64,000 nucleotides of DNA from Nakazawaea peltata (lineage: Eukaryota > Ascomycota > Pichiomycetes > Alaninales > Pachysolenaceae): NCBI GenBank assembly GCA_001599355.1, contig BCGQ01000006.1:496001-560000 (forward strand), read 5' to 3'. This document shows positions 9,228 through 18,535 of the stretch, piece by piece. The first letter of the stretch is position 1, and each line of letters opens with the position of its first letter. Under the pieces are notes generated by a model. That model had not been told where the DNA came from. It was given only the letters and a program-made list of their open reading frames with translations, and did not search any database. The position numbers and the translations under genes were made by a program.

Positions 9228-10673
9228 TTATTTCTGTGAAAGTAAAGTTGTATGCTCTTTGTACAATTGTTCGTGAATTTCTCTTAATTCGGAGTATCCT
9301 TTAGTCAATTTCAGTACTTGGGATTCCAATTCCAGGATCTTTTGTTTATCGGCAGCATTGGAGTTTCCAGTAGTAGTTGGGTCTGAAACTGATATCACAG
9401 TAGAGTTGACAGACCCGATATCGGCAAATACTAATTCTTCCAGTTTCAGATCATCGATATATTGTTGTAAGTTGAATGAGGATGGCTGGGAAGAAGTGTT
9501 GGAGGTCAACTTGAAAACTTCATGCTTAGATAAATCATCTTCAGAAGCCAAAACACGTTTCAATACTGGGAAAGGAGGCATCAGTTGCAATTGAGCAGTT
9601 TGAGTCTTCTTGTCGTTATCCTCATTAATGAGGAAACAGTGAATTCCAGTGATACCAAAAGGTTGTTCTTTGAACTTCTTCAAATTTTGTCTTGTAGCTA
9701 CGTCACTTAAGTAGATATGACCTTTGGAGTCTCCAGAACAAATATAAGAACCATCAATACTTAACAGTAACAGAGTAACTTTGGCTCCTTGATGATGAAC
9801 AAAAGTAGACTTGAGTTCTGGGTCCAGAGGAACAGTCACAATATGATTGGATCCACCAATGACTTTCTCTAATAATCTAGTCTGTGGATTTACTTGATAT
9901 AATGGGAACAGAGTAATGGAACCGGAATCGGTAGCAGATCCGAAATATACGACTCTTTCAGCCAGATCAACGACAAAACACTCGACTGGTTCTGGACACA
10001 CAATTGTAGTAAGTAATTGTTTAGAAGCTAAATGATAACATCTAATAGTAGAGTCCTGAGAGCTGGAATAAATCTTAACATCAGTTAACAATCCCTTAGA
10101 GATTTGAATATCACTGATACTAAGAGTATGATCATTGAATATGGCATATGGTTTAGCATTAGTAGACAGAGCAGATAACAAATCCAAAGTTCTCCAAACA
10201 ACGACCCTACTATCGGAAGAACCAGACACAAGGAACTCCCCGTTGGCTGAAAATCTCAAGACTGTGATCAGTTGATAATGAATCTCTTTAACTTGTAATA
10301 ATAAACCAGAATTCAATTCCCAAATGTAAACTTTACCAGATTTAGAAGCTCCGGCAAGAAACCAAGAATCTTTAGTGTGATGCTGATGTGAACAGGAGGT
10401 CAAACATACAACCTCCTCCGGGATAGGGACTCTTAACTCAGGTGCCTCTTTCCCATAGGCATATACATGCAATAACAGCTTATTTGGACATGCACTCACA
10501 AGTCTTCCACCTTGAACTCCTCCAAGAAATGTATACCCATTTTTATTCAGACAACACTGTCTGTAAGACTGAAAACTTCTAGAGTTATGCAATGAAGCAG
10601 CCATAGCAATGGACCCATTCTGAGTCTTATCTCCAGGTTTCCCCTCAGAAACATAAAACAATCCTTCATCCAT
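9228..10673 (-). CDS. IPI3: Ipi3, WD40 subunit of the Rix1/Ipi complex
   Basis: Pre-60S ribosome maturation factor (ITS2 processing, Rix1-Ipi1-Ipi3 complex; also linked to replication licensing), 481 residues. WD-type repeats are recognisable at VYIWELNSG, FSANGEFLVSGSSDSRVVVW, IYSSSQDSTIRCYHLAS and ICSGDSKGHIYLSD, covering roughly residues 40-330. The C-terminal 40 residues (KILELESQVLKLTKGYSELR) form a short coiled coil, as in Ipi3. The N-terminal EGLFYVSEG agrees with the family. RRPE and PAC cores stand 80-123 bases upstream, supporting co-regulation with other ribosome-biogenesis genes. The start is the ATG at 10673. Confidence 0.9.
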   Translation of the reverse strand: MDEGLFYVSEGKPGDKTQNGSIAMAASLHNSRSFQSYRQCCLNKNGYTFLGGVQGGRLVSACPNKLLLHVYAYGKEAPELRVPIPEEVVCLTSCSHQHHTKDSWFLAGASKSGKVYIWELNSGLLLQVKEIHYQLITVLRFSANGEFLVSGSSDSRVVVWRTLDLLSALSTNAKPYAIFNDHTLSISDIQISKGLLTDVKIYSSSQDSTIRCYHLASKQLLTTIVCPEPVECFVVDLAERVVYFGSATDSGSITLFPLYQVNPQTRLLEKVIGGSNHIVTVPLDPELKSTFVHHQGAKVTLLLLSIDGSYICSGDSKGHIYLSDVATRQNLKKFKEQPFGITGIHCFLINEDNDKKTQTAQLQLMPPFPVLKRVLASEDDLSKHEVFKLTSNTSSQPSSFNLQQYIDDLKLEELVFADIGSVNSTVISVSDPTTTGNSNAADKQKILELESQVLKLTKGYSELREIHEQLYKEHTTLLSQK

Positions 10674-10752
10674 CGTAAAACCCTTTCTTTATCGCCCTTC
10701 TACTGGTCTGTACTTGCGTTCTTTCTACCTCTTCAGCCTCTTCTCCCCTAAC

Positions 10753-10796
10753 TGAAAAATTTGTTAAAAAATTTTTTTTTGCTTGGACCCGATGAG
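10753..10796. promoter_or_regulatory. RRPE and PAC-core pair upstream of IPI3
   Basis: TGAAAAATTT at 10753-10762 matches the RRPE consensus, a second A6T9 block follows at 10766-10780, and a GATGAG PAC core lies at 10791-10796. The pairing and the distance to the IPI3 ATG (80-123 bases) are classic for yeast ribosome-biogenesis promoters. The region lies between divergent IPI3 and ENV9; regulation of IPI3 is the natural reading. Confidence 0.55.
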
Positions 10797-10921
10797 CCCT
10801 CGGGGCAGAAAATGAAAGGGGTGAGCGAGCTGAGCGAGCTGAGCAAAGGGAGCGATCGGATCTGAAATTTTACGCGTTAAAAGACAAGCTGGTCGAGAAA
10901 GAGGTACCGTTTAAACTCATC

Positions 10922-12202
10922 ATGCCTATTCATATCCTTGGAACTTTGATAGTAGAAGGGACAGATGGAATCCCCGGTTGGGATTATATCAAAACTTATG
11001 TCCCGCCTTTAGTCGCCTTAGTGGCGCTGAAGTTGTACTTTGGTGGAGTGGCCAATACTTGGGAGCGTGATTTGCATGGGAAAGTGTATTTGATGACCGG
11101 AGCTACTTCGGGACTTGGCCGTCTGTTGCTGTTGGAGTTACTGAAACGTGGATCTCAGTTGATTTTCTTGACTTCCCAGTCCCTGGAGAAAAACCCATGG
11201 TTAGTCGAGTTCGTAGACGATATTAGAGAGAAGAGTGATAATATTCTTATATATTCTGAGGTTTGTGACTTGAATTCGTTATACAGCATTAGAAAATTCC
11301 TGACTAAGTGGTTGGATAATAGTCCTCCTAGGAGATTGGATGGTGTTATTTGTCTTGCTGGTGAGAGTTTACCTTCTGGTTATGATAGACAGCTTTCTGA
11401 AGATGGAGTAGAGAGACATATGGCGATCAATTATTTGGGTCATTATCATTTGTTGACTTTATTATCGCCTCTGTTGAGGGTTCAACCTCTGGATAGAGAT
11501 GTTTTTGTCTTGTTAAACACATGTAATTCACAACTGATTGGTGATGTTAACAGTAAAGATTTGTTATGGAATGAGAGAAAATATCCTTCAAGACAACCTT
11601 GGAAAGTCTTTGGTACATCTAAGTTGATGTTAAGTATGTTTGGACTTGAATTTCAGAAAAGATTACTTCAAGAACCTAGAAAAGATGGTCTGCCATCTAA
11701 GGTAAGAGTAGAGATGATCAATCCTGGATTTATGAGATCACCTTCCACTAGAAGAGTGTTGAGTTTTGGTTCCATCTTCGGTTTACTCTTGTATTTAATT
11801 TTATATCCTATTTGGTTTGTATTTTTGAAGACTTGTGAGCAGGGCTCTCAAACTTTCCTTCATGTCTTGCTGAACCCTGTTTACCAAGAATTAAGAGGTG
11901 GTAACTTCCTTAATAACAATAGCATTTATAAACCACTGAGGAAAGAATTGAATGATGACCAATTATTGAAGGAAGTTTATGATCTGACAGCCAAGGAGAT
12001 TGAAATATTGGAGAAACATTCTCTGATTCAAAGAAATAAGTTGAAGAAGAAGAGTAAAATTGAGGAATTGGATAGTGAAGAACCTGATCATAGAGTTAAC
12101 GATGCTGTTCCATTATTCCCTGATGGAAATACGAAATCCACTGCCACGTCAACAGTAACAGCAAAGAAGAGAACTACTAAAAAGAAGAGTAAAAAGGCTT
12201 AA
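10922..12202 (+). CDS. ENV9: Env9-like short-chain dehydrogenase, membrane-anchored
   Basis: Oxidoreductase of the SDR superfamily, 426 residues; S. cerevisiae Env9 is a lipid-droplet protein linked to vacuole morphology. A hydrophobic stretch at residues about 27-42 anchors it. The nucleotide-binding motif is TGATSGLGR, followed with CTG as Ala by A-L-A-LEL-A-KRGSQ, the standard SDR helix. NYLGHYH and NTCNSQ follow. The expected YxxxK reads F230-G-T-S-K234, so the catalytic Tyr is replaced by Phe (codon TTT at 11609), which questions normal reductase chemistry. A second hydrophobic segment lies at about 277-300, and the tail from about 375 is Lys-rich and longer than I recall for Env9. It converges on the aldo-keto reductase gene. 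Confidence 0.8.
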   Translation: MPIHILGTLIVEGTDGIPGWDYIKTYVPPLVALVALKLYFGGVANTWERDLHGKVYLMTGATSGLGRLLLLELLKRGSQLIFLTSQSLEKNPWLVEFVDDIREKSDNILIYSEVCDLNSLYSIRKFLTKWLDNSPPRRLDGVICLAGESLPSGYDRQLSEDGVERHMAINYLGHYHLLTLLSPLLRVQPLDRDVFVLLNTCNSQLIGDVNSKDLLWNERKYPSRQPWKVFGTSKLMLSMFGLEFQKRLLQEPRKDGLPSKVRVEMINPGFMRSPSTRRVLSFGSIFGLLLYLILYPIWFVFLKTCEQGSQTFLHVLLNPVYQELRGGNFLNNNSIYKPLRKELNDDQLLKEVYDLTAKEIEILEKHSLIQRNKLKKKSKIEELDSEEPDHRVNDAVPLFPDGNTKSTATSTVTAKKRTTKKKSKKA

Positions 12203-12267
12203 ATATTCTCATTTATAGATTAAATATTCATCTCTAGTCAATTTGGCACAGTAAATTCACTCGTAGA

Positions 12268-13140
12268 TTAAGGCAGAGAAGCAATTGGATCCCACCAAGC
12301 AGCACATGGCTCATAAGCTTCGTCATGAGTCAAGAAATCAATATCCTCTTGCGACATCTCAAATTGGTCCAGAGCCAAGTTCTCAACCATTCTACTTTCA
12401 GTAACAGTCTTTGGCAAAGTAATAAATCCCTTCGGAAGTGACCAGTTGATAAGAATTTGGCCTGGAGTGACATTGTACTTCTTAGCAAGCAGAACCAAAT
12501 CTGGGTCACCAAGCTTGATTCCTCTAGTCAAAGGTGAATAAGCTTGGAGCAGGATATCTTTGGATCTACAATACTCGACCAAATCTTTACGAGTTAACCA
12601 TGGGTGTAATTCAATTTGGTTGACAGCTGGTTTGATCTTGTAACCTTCCCAATTAAGTAACAATTCAATATGTCTTTCGGCAAAATTGGAAACACCAATG
12701 GATCTGATATTACCGGAGGCTACTTGGTCTTGAATCAGTGCATAACTCCACAAAATAACATCGTTGTTAGGTAATGGAGCATGGACTAAGTACAAGTCAA
12801 TATAACCAAGGTATTCTTTAACACGGTCAATAGATTTTTGGACCTCAGATTTGGCGCTTTCGGCATCGGTGATGTCCTGGAATCTAACTTTGGAGGTGTA
12901 GAAAATATCAGAACGCTTAATCTCTGGGTGTGATTTCAAGAAGTCACTGATTCCCTTAGCTGTCTCTTCTTCATTGTTATAAAATTGAGCAGAGTCGATA
13001 TGTCTGTATCCCTTTTCTAACAGCTTGTAGACAACGTCCGAGGTACTTTCGGTCAGAGTTTCAAAAACTCCCAAACCAATAGCTGGGATGGAGAAACCAG
13101 AGTTCAATTTGATCAAAGCGTTTGGAGTAATTTTTACCAT
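12268..13140 (-). CDS. Aldo-keto reductase (YJR096W / YDL124W type)
   Basis: NADPH-dependent aldo-keto reductase of 290 residues, the normal length for a single TIM-barrel AKR. The catalytic tetrad is intact: D49 and Y54 in HIDSAQFYNN, K84 in YTSK, H120 in LVHAP. The cofactor-side motif LPKTVTESR near residue 240 and the family signature GVSNFAERHIELLL are present. From memory the protein follows yeast YJR096W over its whole length, including the end DEAYEP. A TATAAATA box sits 60 bases upstream of the ATG, suggesting inducible expression. The natural substrate cannot be read from sequence; xylose or 2-methylbutyraldehyde-type activities are known in relatives. Confidence 0.9.
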   Translation of the reverse strand: MVKITPNALIKLNSGFSIPAIGLGVFETLTESTSDVVYKLLEKGYRHIDSAQFYNNEEETAKGISDFLKSHPEIKRSDIFYTSKVRFQDITDAESAKSEVQKSIDRVKEYLGYIDLYLVHAPLPNNDVILWSYALIQDQVASGNIRSIGVSNFAERHIELLLNWEGYKIKPAVNQIELHPWLTRKDLVEYCRSKDILLQAYSPLTRGIKLGDPDLVLLAKKYNVTPGQILINWSLPKGFITLPKTVTESRMVENLALDQFEMSQEDIDFLTHDEAYEPCAAWWDPIASLP

Positions 13141-13199
13141 TGTAATGTGTTGATTTAGAATGAGGAGATCACTTTGAGATTAGAAGGGGGTGTTATGTC

Positions 13200-13207
13200 T
13201 ATTTATA
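13200..13207 (-). promoter_or_regulatory. TATA box of the aldo-keto reductase gene
   Basis: TATAAATA on the minus strand, 60 bases before the ATG at 13140, in a GC-richer setting. This is a consensus TATA element of the kind seen at inducible stress and metabolism genes. Confidence 0.6.
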
Positions 13208-13594
13208 TTGGAAGCACCGGATTGGAGATTCGGATGCATCCAGCTGCGGGTGGCAATTTAATCTCAATCAAAGATAAAGATCGAGTGGATCCGAGACTGC
13301 AGTGCCAACTTAATTTAAGTCATGTTCAACGGCATAATGTTTGCAGGGTTTAAATTGACTTAAAAAAAGAAATCAACTCCATGTAATTACCAGCGGTTCC
13401 AAGCGAAAAAATCAGTACTATTCACAGTGTGTTAATTATTTGGCGAAAGCCGTATTTGTAAGCAAAAACAAAGCTGACAAACTGTTAATAGGGAGAAAAT
13501 AATAGAGGAAGTGCCAAGTATTGAAATTAGGTACAAAACTTTAGTGAAACGAGGAGATCGCTTTTCTCGCTGTGGAATATACCTTAACCGAGAG

Positions 13595-13618
13595 TGTACT
13601 AGGAATTCCGCTAGTACA
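13595..13618. repeat. Perfect 8-bp inverted repeat with 8-nt spacer
   Basis: TGTACTAG (13595-13602) and CTAGTACA (13611-13618) are perfect reverse complements around the spacer GAATTCCG. It could be a dimeric regulator site or a small hairpin. No neighbouring gene end suggests a terminator. Confidence 0.7.
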
Positions 13619-14332
13619 ATGCAAAAGCTTCAAAGTAGTAGAGAGTTGTAGAAATATGACTTACTACAACAGACATATCCGTTAGAGTTTGTCGATGAGA
13701 TAAACTCAAGCTAATCGATGCAGCCCGAAAGTGCTTACTATAAGTATTGGTGTTATGATGTGTAAATTGATAGTTTGCTCTCATAGTGCGCCGGGATAAA
13801 TTGATCTGCCTCGGGATATTTTGTGTGCCTTGCTTCCGATCACTTGCCCTATTTTATTGGCTGTCGCATATCCGATAAGGTCGTGTTTTTTGCTCAGGTT
13901 ATCTAATCGGGTATACTATGTAAAGTAGATGCCGTTGATGTGAATCACAAACAATTCAATTTCCTAAACAATCACCATCTACTAGATCAGCACTTGAACA
14001 ACTTTTCTGTAATCTCTCATCTTCCACCTCCTCCTCGTCTTAACCTCGGTCCACTCAATTAGTCCACTCAAATAGTCCACTCAAATGCCCTCGTCATGCC
14101 CCCAAACAACACATGGAAAAAATCAAAATCTCCCGCGCCTGCCATCCAATTCCTCCACCAAAATCTTATCTTATCACTTTTTACGGGTACTTTTTCACAG
14201 AAAAGCCGGTTAGAAAAACAGTAAAAATAGTGAGCAGTAATAAGCATCCAACAGAAGTAGAGACCAAGTGGAGATCCTAAGTATTTGCCCGACGAGCTAG
14301 ACCCGCATCATCATTTCTGAATCTCGCCCCGA

Positions 14333-16858
14333 ATGTCTGAAGCTTCTGATCCTCCTCAAGAGCAATCCTCATCCATGTCGACATCCGCTGCCCCGGCTAA
14401 GATGTCGTCTTTATCCAAATTAATCAATGAACAAAAGCAGGACAACAAGCCGGTGACCAAACCATCCAACTTGACTTTAAATTTGAATGAAGCTGCCAAC
14501 GGCTCCTCCTCGAGTGACCAGATCATCACCACCACCGTCTCCATAGAAGGCGTTTCACCCTCAGAAGAAGATATCGACCCAACCGACGGCGGTAACATTA
14601 TAAAAATGCGTGAAGGTGATAGTGAGGAGGAAGACAGTCCCTTGGGTGTTGTCATTCCTTCAAGGGCTGGTGACGGTTCATCTGCTAACGGCGCTCGTCA
14701 AAACTCGGCCGCTCCTCCAATTAGACCCCCAATTTCTCCAAGATTTGTCCGTCACCAATCGGTTTCTTCTTTCGGCGGAGAATACAGCAGATCTTTATCA
14801 TCATCGATCCCATATTCGGCACCTGGTGGTCGTAACTCCAATTCTGGTGCCCTGAATGGCAACGGAAACGGCTCTAACAGTGGTTCCTACAATAACTCGT
14901 ACATGCCAAACCTTTCCAATGGTGCGCCAATTCAAAGTATTAACATTTCTTCACCAAACATCACCTCTTTGAACGATATCGAACCAAGATTTGTCATCTC
15001 CAAACAAAAAATAGCCCAAGTTCACCTGGCCAATGCTGCAGAGAAGGAGAAAGAGAAATTGCAACTGATGAACCACCATCTTCCTCCAAGCTCATCTTCG
15101 TTGAGTAGATCTTCGTCATATTCTAGCATGTCTGGGTTCTTTTCGAGATCCAGAAAGTCATCGGTGGTGACTGGCTTCACAGCTACCGAGTTGACTTCGC
15201 CTACTCTGGCTTACTCCAATTCATTCCAGTCATCTTCCATGACTAATGGTACTAGTGATCATTACGGACATAGCCCTTCATCTACATCTTCTCAAGAATC
15301 TGGAGGTCAAATCCATCCTCTTTCCACTAGACATTCTTCTATGGCCGATTTGAAGAGATTTTTCAAAAGAAACACTCTGTATTCTTCATCTCCTGCTCGT
15401 ACTTCCCAGTTATCAATGGGAATCAAGCAACTGCTGCAACAACAGCCATCACCTTCTGGTTCTCAGCAACCAACTCCAACCACTTCAGCAGCTCAACAAA
15501 TTCCACTGTCTTCGGGATCTGCCTCATCTTCAAATGGTGTCGTGTACAATACTAATGGTAATGGAATCGTGTACAATAACTCATCCACTTCATTATCCAA
15601 CCAAGCAGGTGTTATTCAAGTCCCATCTTCCTCGGCTACTTCCTCAAGAAGAAACACTTACTATGCCAGCAACCCAACTGTATCCACAAGTTATGGATCC
15701 CTGATCAGTCAGCCTTTCACTATGTCGGTTGGTGGGAATAACACCCCTCAAATTCCATTTTCCAAGAGATATGGAAAGTTTGGAGAAAACTTGGGTGCTG
15801 GAGCTGGTGGATCTGTTAAATTGGTCAAACGTCTTGCCGATAAGAAGGTGTTTGCCGTCAAAGAATTCAGAGCTAAATATAACCACGAGACAAAGAGAGA
15901 CTATACTAAAAAGATCACAGCAGAATACTGTGTTGGGTCCACTTTGAAGCACCCAAATATTATCGAAACCGTCGAGATCTCATATGAAAATGAACGTGTA
16001 TTACAAGTTATGGAATACTGTGACTATGATTTGTTTGCAATTGTCATGTCAAATAAAATGACCACCGAAGAAGTCAATTGTTGTTTCAAACAAATTCTTA
16101 ACGGTATCAATTACTTACATTCCATGGGACTTCTGCATCGTGACTTGAAGTTGGATAACTGTGTTGTTGCTAAGAATGGTATTGTAAAGATTATTGATTT
16201 TGGATCGGCAGTAGTATTCAACTACCCTCTCTCGAACACCTTGATTGAGGCCCAAGGTATCGTTGGATCTGATCCTTATTTAGCCCCAGAAGTATGTGTA
16301 TTTAACAAATATGACCCAAGACCAGTCGATGTTTGGTCACTGCTGATTATTTATTGTTGCATGGTGTTGAAAAAGTTCCCATGGAAGGTTCCAAAACTCA
16401 CGGATCTGAGTTTCAAGATGTTCTCAACAAGAGAGGAAGGTGCTACTTTGAATGAATTATTGAAACGTACCCCATCCCCACCTCTGTATGATGAGGCTAC
16501 TTCGGACTCATTTACCAGTATGAAAAAAGATATGATGGCTACTATCGATGATGAGCCTGAGAAGGAGAAGAGTGAATCGGATGGTAAGGCACACACATCT
16601 CAATTGACTGGTCTGAAGAGATTATTGAATGCCTTGCCAGAGGTTTGTAGACCATTGATCGGTAGAATGGTGGATCTTGCTCCACTGTGTCGTATCACGA
16701 TCGAAGATTGTTTCAATGACCCATGGTTAAGTTCACTTGAAATGTGTGATATTGTCGAAGGTAAACTCATTTGCCTGTCTGATCATGAACATACTCAAGT
16801 CGACCAATCCGTTGCTCATATCGCAATGTTAGAGAAGAACAAGCCTAAAAAGAAATAA
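14333..16858 (+). CDS. Hal5/Sat4-type serine/threonine protein kinase
   Basis: Protein kinase of 841 residues from the fungal Hal5/Sat4/Npr1 group, which regulates nutrient and potassium transporters at the plasma membrane. Residues 1-470 are a long Ser/Thr/Asn-rich regulatory region. The kinase domain starts near 476 with KRYGKFGENLGAGAGGSV, then FAVKEF (ATP lysine), H602-R-D604 in HRDLKLDN, D622-F-G and YLAPEV. CTG at 16133 gives HSMGL-A-HRDLKLDN, and CTG CTG at 16340-16345 gives VDVWS-AA-IIYCCM; both match the family only with Ala. The insert before LPEVCRPLIGRM and the segment APACRITIEDC are also family-like. Length is nearer Hal5 (855) than Sat4 (603), so the exact paralogue is left open. 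Confidence 0.9.
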   Translation: MSEASDPPQEQSSSMSTSAAPAKMSSLSKLINEQKQDNKPVTKPSNLTLNLNEAANGSSSSDQIITTTVSIEGVSPSEEDIDPTDGGNIIKMREGDSEEEDSPLGVVIPSRAGDGSSANGARQNSAAPPIRPPISPRFVRHQSVSSFGGEYSRSLSSSIPYSAPGGRNSNSGALNGNGNGSNSGSYNNSYMPNLSNGAPIQSINISSPNITSLNDIEPRFVISKQKIAQVHLANAAEKEKEKLQLMNHHLPPSSSSLSRSSSYSSMSGFFSRSRKSSVVTGFTATELTSPTLAYSNSFQSSSMTNGTSDHYGHSPSSTSSQESGGQIHPLSTRHSSMADLKRFFKRNTLYSSSPARTSQLSMGIKQLLQQQPSPSGSQQPTPTTSAAQQIPLSSGSASSSNGVVYNTNGNGIVYNNSSTSLSNQAGVIQVPSSSATSSRRNTYYASNPTVSTSYGSLISQPFTMSVGGNNTPQIPFSKRYGKFGENLGAGAGGSVKLVKRLADKKVFAVKEFRAKYNHETKRDYTKKITAEYCVGSTLKHPNIIETVEISYENERVLQVMEYCDYDLFAIVMSNKMTTEEVNCCFKQILNGINYLHSMGLLHRDLKLDNCVVAKNGIVKIIDFGSAVVFNYPLSNTLIEAQGIVGSDPYLAPEVCVFNKYDPRPVDVWSLLIIYCCMVLKKFPWKVPKLTDLSFKMFSTREEGATLNELLKRTPSPPLYDEATSDSFTSMKKDMMATIDDEPEKEKSESDGKAHTSQLTGLKRLLNALPEVCRPLIGRMVDLAPLCRITIEDCFNDPWLSSLEMCDIVEGKLICLSDHEHTQVDQSVAHIAMLEKNKPKKK

Positions 16859-16941
16859 AACAAGTAAAAGAATACCATAAAAGTTTAATGTTGACTACTG
16901 TAGACTAAATTCATGTTCAGTTCATGTTCATTATATACAGG

Positions 16942-17382
16942 TCATGGGATAACGTTGATGCCCATACTTTTGGCAGTGTTTATCACGCTCTTGCAAATAT
17001 CTTCCAATTCTAATTTAGCATGTCTTGAATCACTTTGCTTGATCTTAGCGATCTCATAAATATGCTTTAAAGAGAGGTCCAGTACTGTTGGCTTTCCGGC
17101 ACCTACTTCGGCGGCACCTTTTTCTAATTGCAGCAGACGTAATAGCAAGTACCCAGTAGGTGGTGATTTCACTTCGAATGTGAAAGAACGATCTGGTCTT
17201 ACTGTGATTAACGCTGGGATAGGTACTCCTGGCTCGTAAGAGGCGGTTCTGGCGTTGAATTCTTTACAGAAATCAATCAGTTTTACACCTTTGGAACCCA
17301 AAGCAGGACCAACTGGTGGAGTAGGAGCAGCTTGACCGGCACCAACAATTAATTTGATCAAAGTATTCTTGGTGGCTGACAT
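16942..17382 (-). CDS. MRPL19: Mitochondrial large-subunit ribosomal protein uL11m
   Basis: Mitochondrial ribosomal protein of the L11 family, 146 residues (yeast MrpL19 is 158), part of the GTPase-associated centre. Nearly the whole protein is L11: [20 protein letters not shown] at residues 11-30, [10 protein letters not shown], then [19 protein letters not shown] at residues 83 and 84 gives YLLLR-AA-QLEKGA, lining up with the bacterial LLKKAAG, and CTG at residue 35 gives GVK-A-IDFC, as I recall for MrpL19. No long presequence is seen, which is normal because yeast L11m has an internal or very short targeting signal. It converges on the kinase gene (83 bases between). Confidence 0.95.
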   Translation of the reverse strand: MSATKNTLIKLIVGAGQAAPTPPVGPALGSKGVKLIDFCKEFNARTASYEPGVPIPALITVRPDRSFTFEVKSPPTGYLLLRLLQLEKGAAEVGAGKPTVLDLSLKHIYEIAKIKQSDSRHAKLELEDICKSVINTAKSMGINVIP

Positions 17383-17668
17383 GATTGGTGCTCTAGTTAT
17401 CGGTTACTTCCATTTGTTAGGAGGGAGATTTTGACCTCGAAAATTTTTTTGATATTAGGGGATTTAGGTGATATTGCACGACTTTAAGATAACCAAAGGT
17501 AGTGCGTGGAAGATCAATATGTTTCAATAAGGTTCCCCGATTATCAGAAAAGAAGTGGTGTCCAATGGTAGTGCACAATATAACAATATCTCTATCAGGT
17601 TATATCATACCCCGATATACTAAACATATTGAAATAGGGGTTAAGTGACTATTGGGTGATTGAATAAA

Positions 17669-18499
17669 ATGAAACCTACTGACTATGTTATGAGCCTTGA
17701 ACAGGCTGAGGAATATGAATCCAGACTCGAATTCCAACTGATGGGGTATGTCACAGCCCAAGTCATACTTCATACTATTAATGGTACTGCTACAGATCTG
17801 GTCTTGCCTATTGTTGGAGGAAACTTTTCGAGTAAAACTGAAGGAGTACAAGTTGAGAAACTGAGATATGATTTGATTCCTGACATCAATTGCTCTTTGA
17901 AAATGATGGATTTCGGTTGTGGTCCCGGTCTTGTTAGCAAATTGATCTCTCAAAAGTTATCGGGTAACTATGAGATTTGTGGAGTCGATGTTTCGGAGCC
18001 TCTGATAGCATTTTACAATGAAAAGTTTAAACAGAATGATAACATTCATAGTTTGACAGCTGATTTGGTATCGTCAACTAGTGATGACTTGGAAAAAGGT
18101 TCTTTTGATTTGATATTTTCTGCACTTGTATTCCATCATCTTGAGGGGGGAGTTGAAAAACTTCTTTTGAATTTTCTCAATTTATTGAAACCTGGGGGGA
18201 AACTCGTTATTATTGAATTCTTCAACCCTGGAGAATATTTAGATCCAAAAACAGTAGTCGCAGGACATCATAGTTCTTTCTCTAGAAATCAGTTACTTGA
18301 AATTCTTTCAAAAGAGGGGTTCACTAATCTCACTGGATTTACATGTGCTGAGTTCAATTGGATGGCATCACAATCTCTTATCAAAAACCATGGATCACCC
18401 GAATTGGCTAAACAAATACTGGAGAAAAATCCAGACCCTGAATCTAAATTCTTAATGCCTACTAAAATCAATTACATAACTGCAACTAAGCCTACTTAA
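17669..18499 (+). CDS. Class I SAM-dependent methyltransferase
   Basis: Small soluble methyltransferase of 276 residues, substrate unknown. Motif I is MMDFGCGPGLVS (residues about 90-101), the acidic end of beta 2 is ICGVDVSE, motif II/III is FDLIFSALVFHHLE, and LKPGGKLVIIEFF is the post-III motif, all in the order of the Methyltransf_11/25 fold. The ATG at 17669 is preferred; the longer frame begins with TTG nine bases upstream. The N-terminal 70 residues resemble the cap region of fungal small-molecule methyltransferases. It is divergent from MRPL19 and ends 36 bases from the convergent UBP10-like stop. I do not recognise a specific orthologue. Confidence 0.8.
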   Translation: MKPTDYVMSLEQAEEYESRLEFQLMGYVTAQVILHTINGTATDLVLPIVGGNFSSKTEGVQVEKLRYDLIPDINCSLKMMDFGCGPGLVSKLISQKLSGNYEICGVDVSEPLIAFYNEKFKQNDNIHSLTADLVSSTSDDLEKGSFDLIFSALVFHHLEGGVEKLLLNFLNLLKPGGKLVIIEFFNPGEYLDPKTVVAGHHSSFSRNQLLEILSKEGFTNLTGFTCAEFNWMASQSLIKNHGSPELAKQILEKNPDPESKFLMPTKINYITATKPT

Positions 18500-18535
18500 A
18501 TTAACTACAATTAAGCTTATTTAAATGTATTGACA

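Larger units (their letters stand above)
13141..14332. other. Divergent intergenic region AKR / Hal5-Sat4-like kinase
   Basis: Nearly 1.2 kb with no supported gene and no tRNA box. It holds the AKR TATA box (13200-13207), an 8-bp perfect inverted repeat at 13595-13618, and a pyrimidine-rich segment near 14015-14060 that probably belongs to the kinase leader. Confidence 0.55.
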
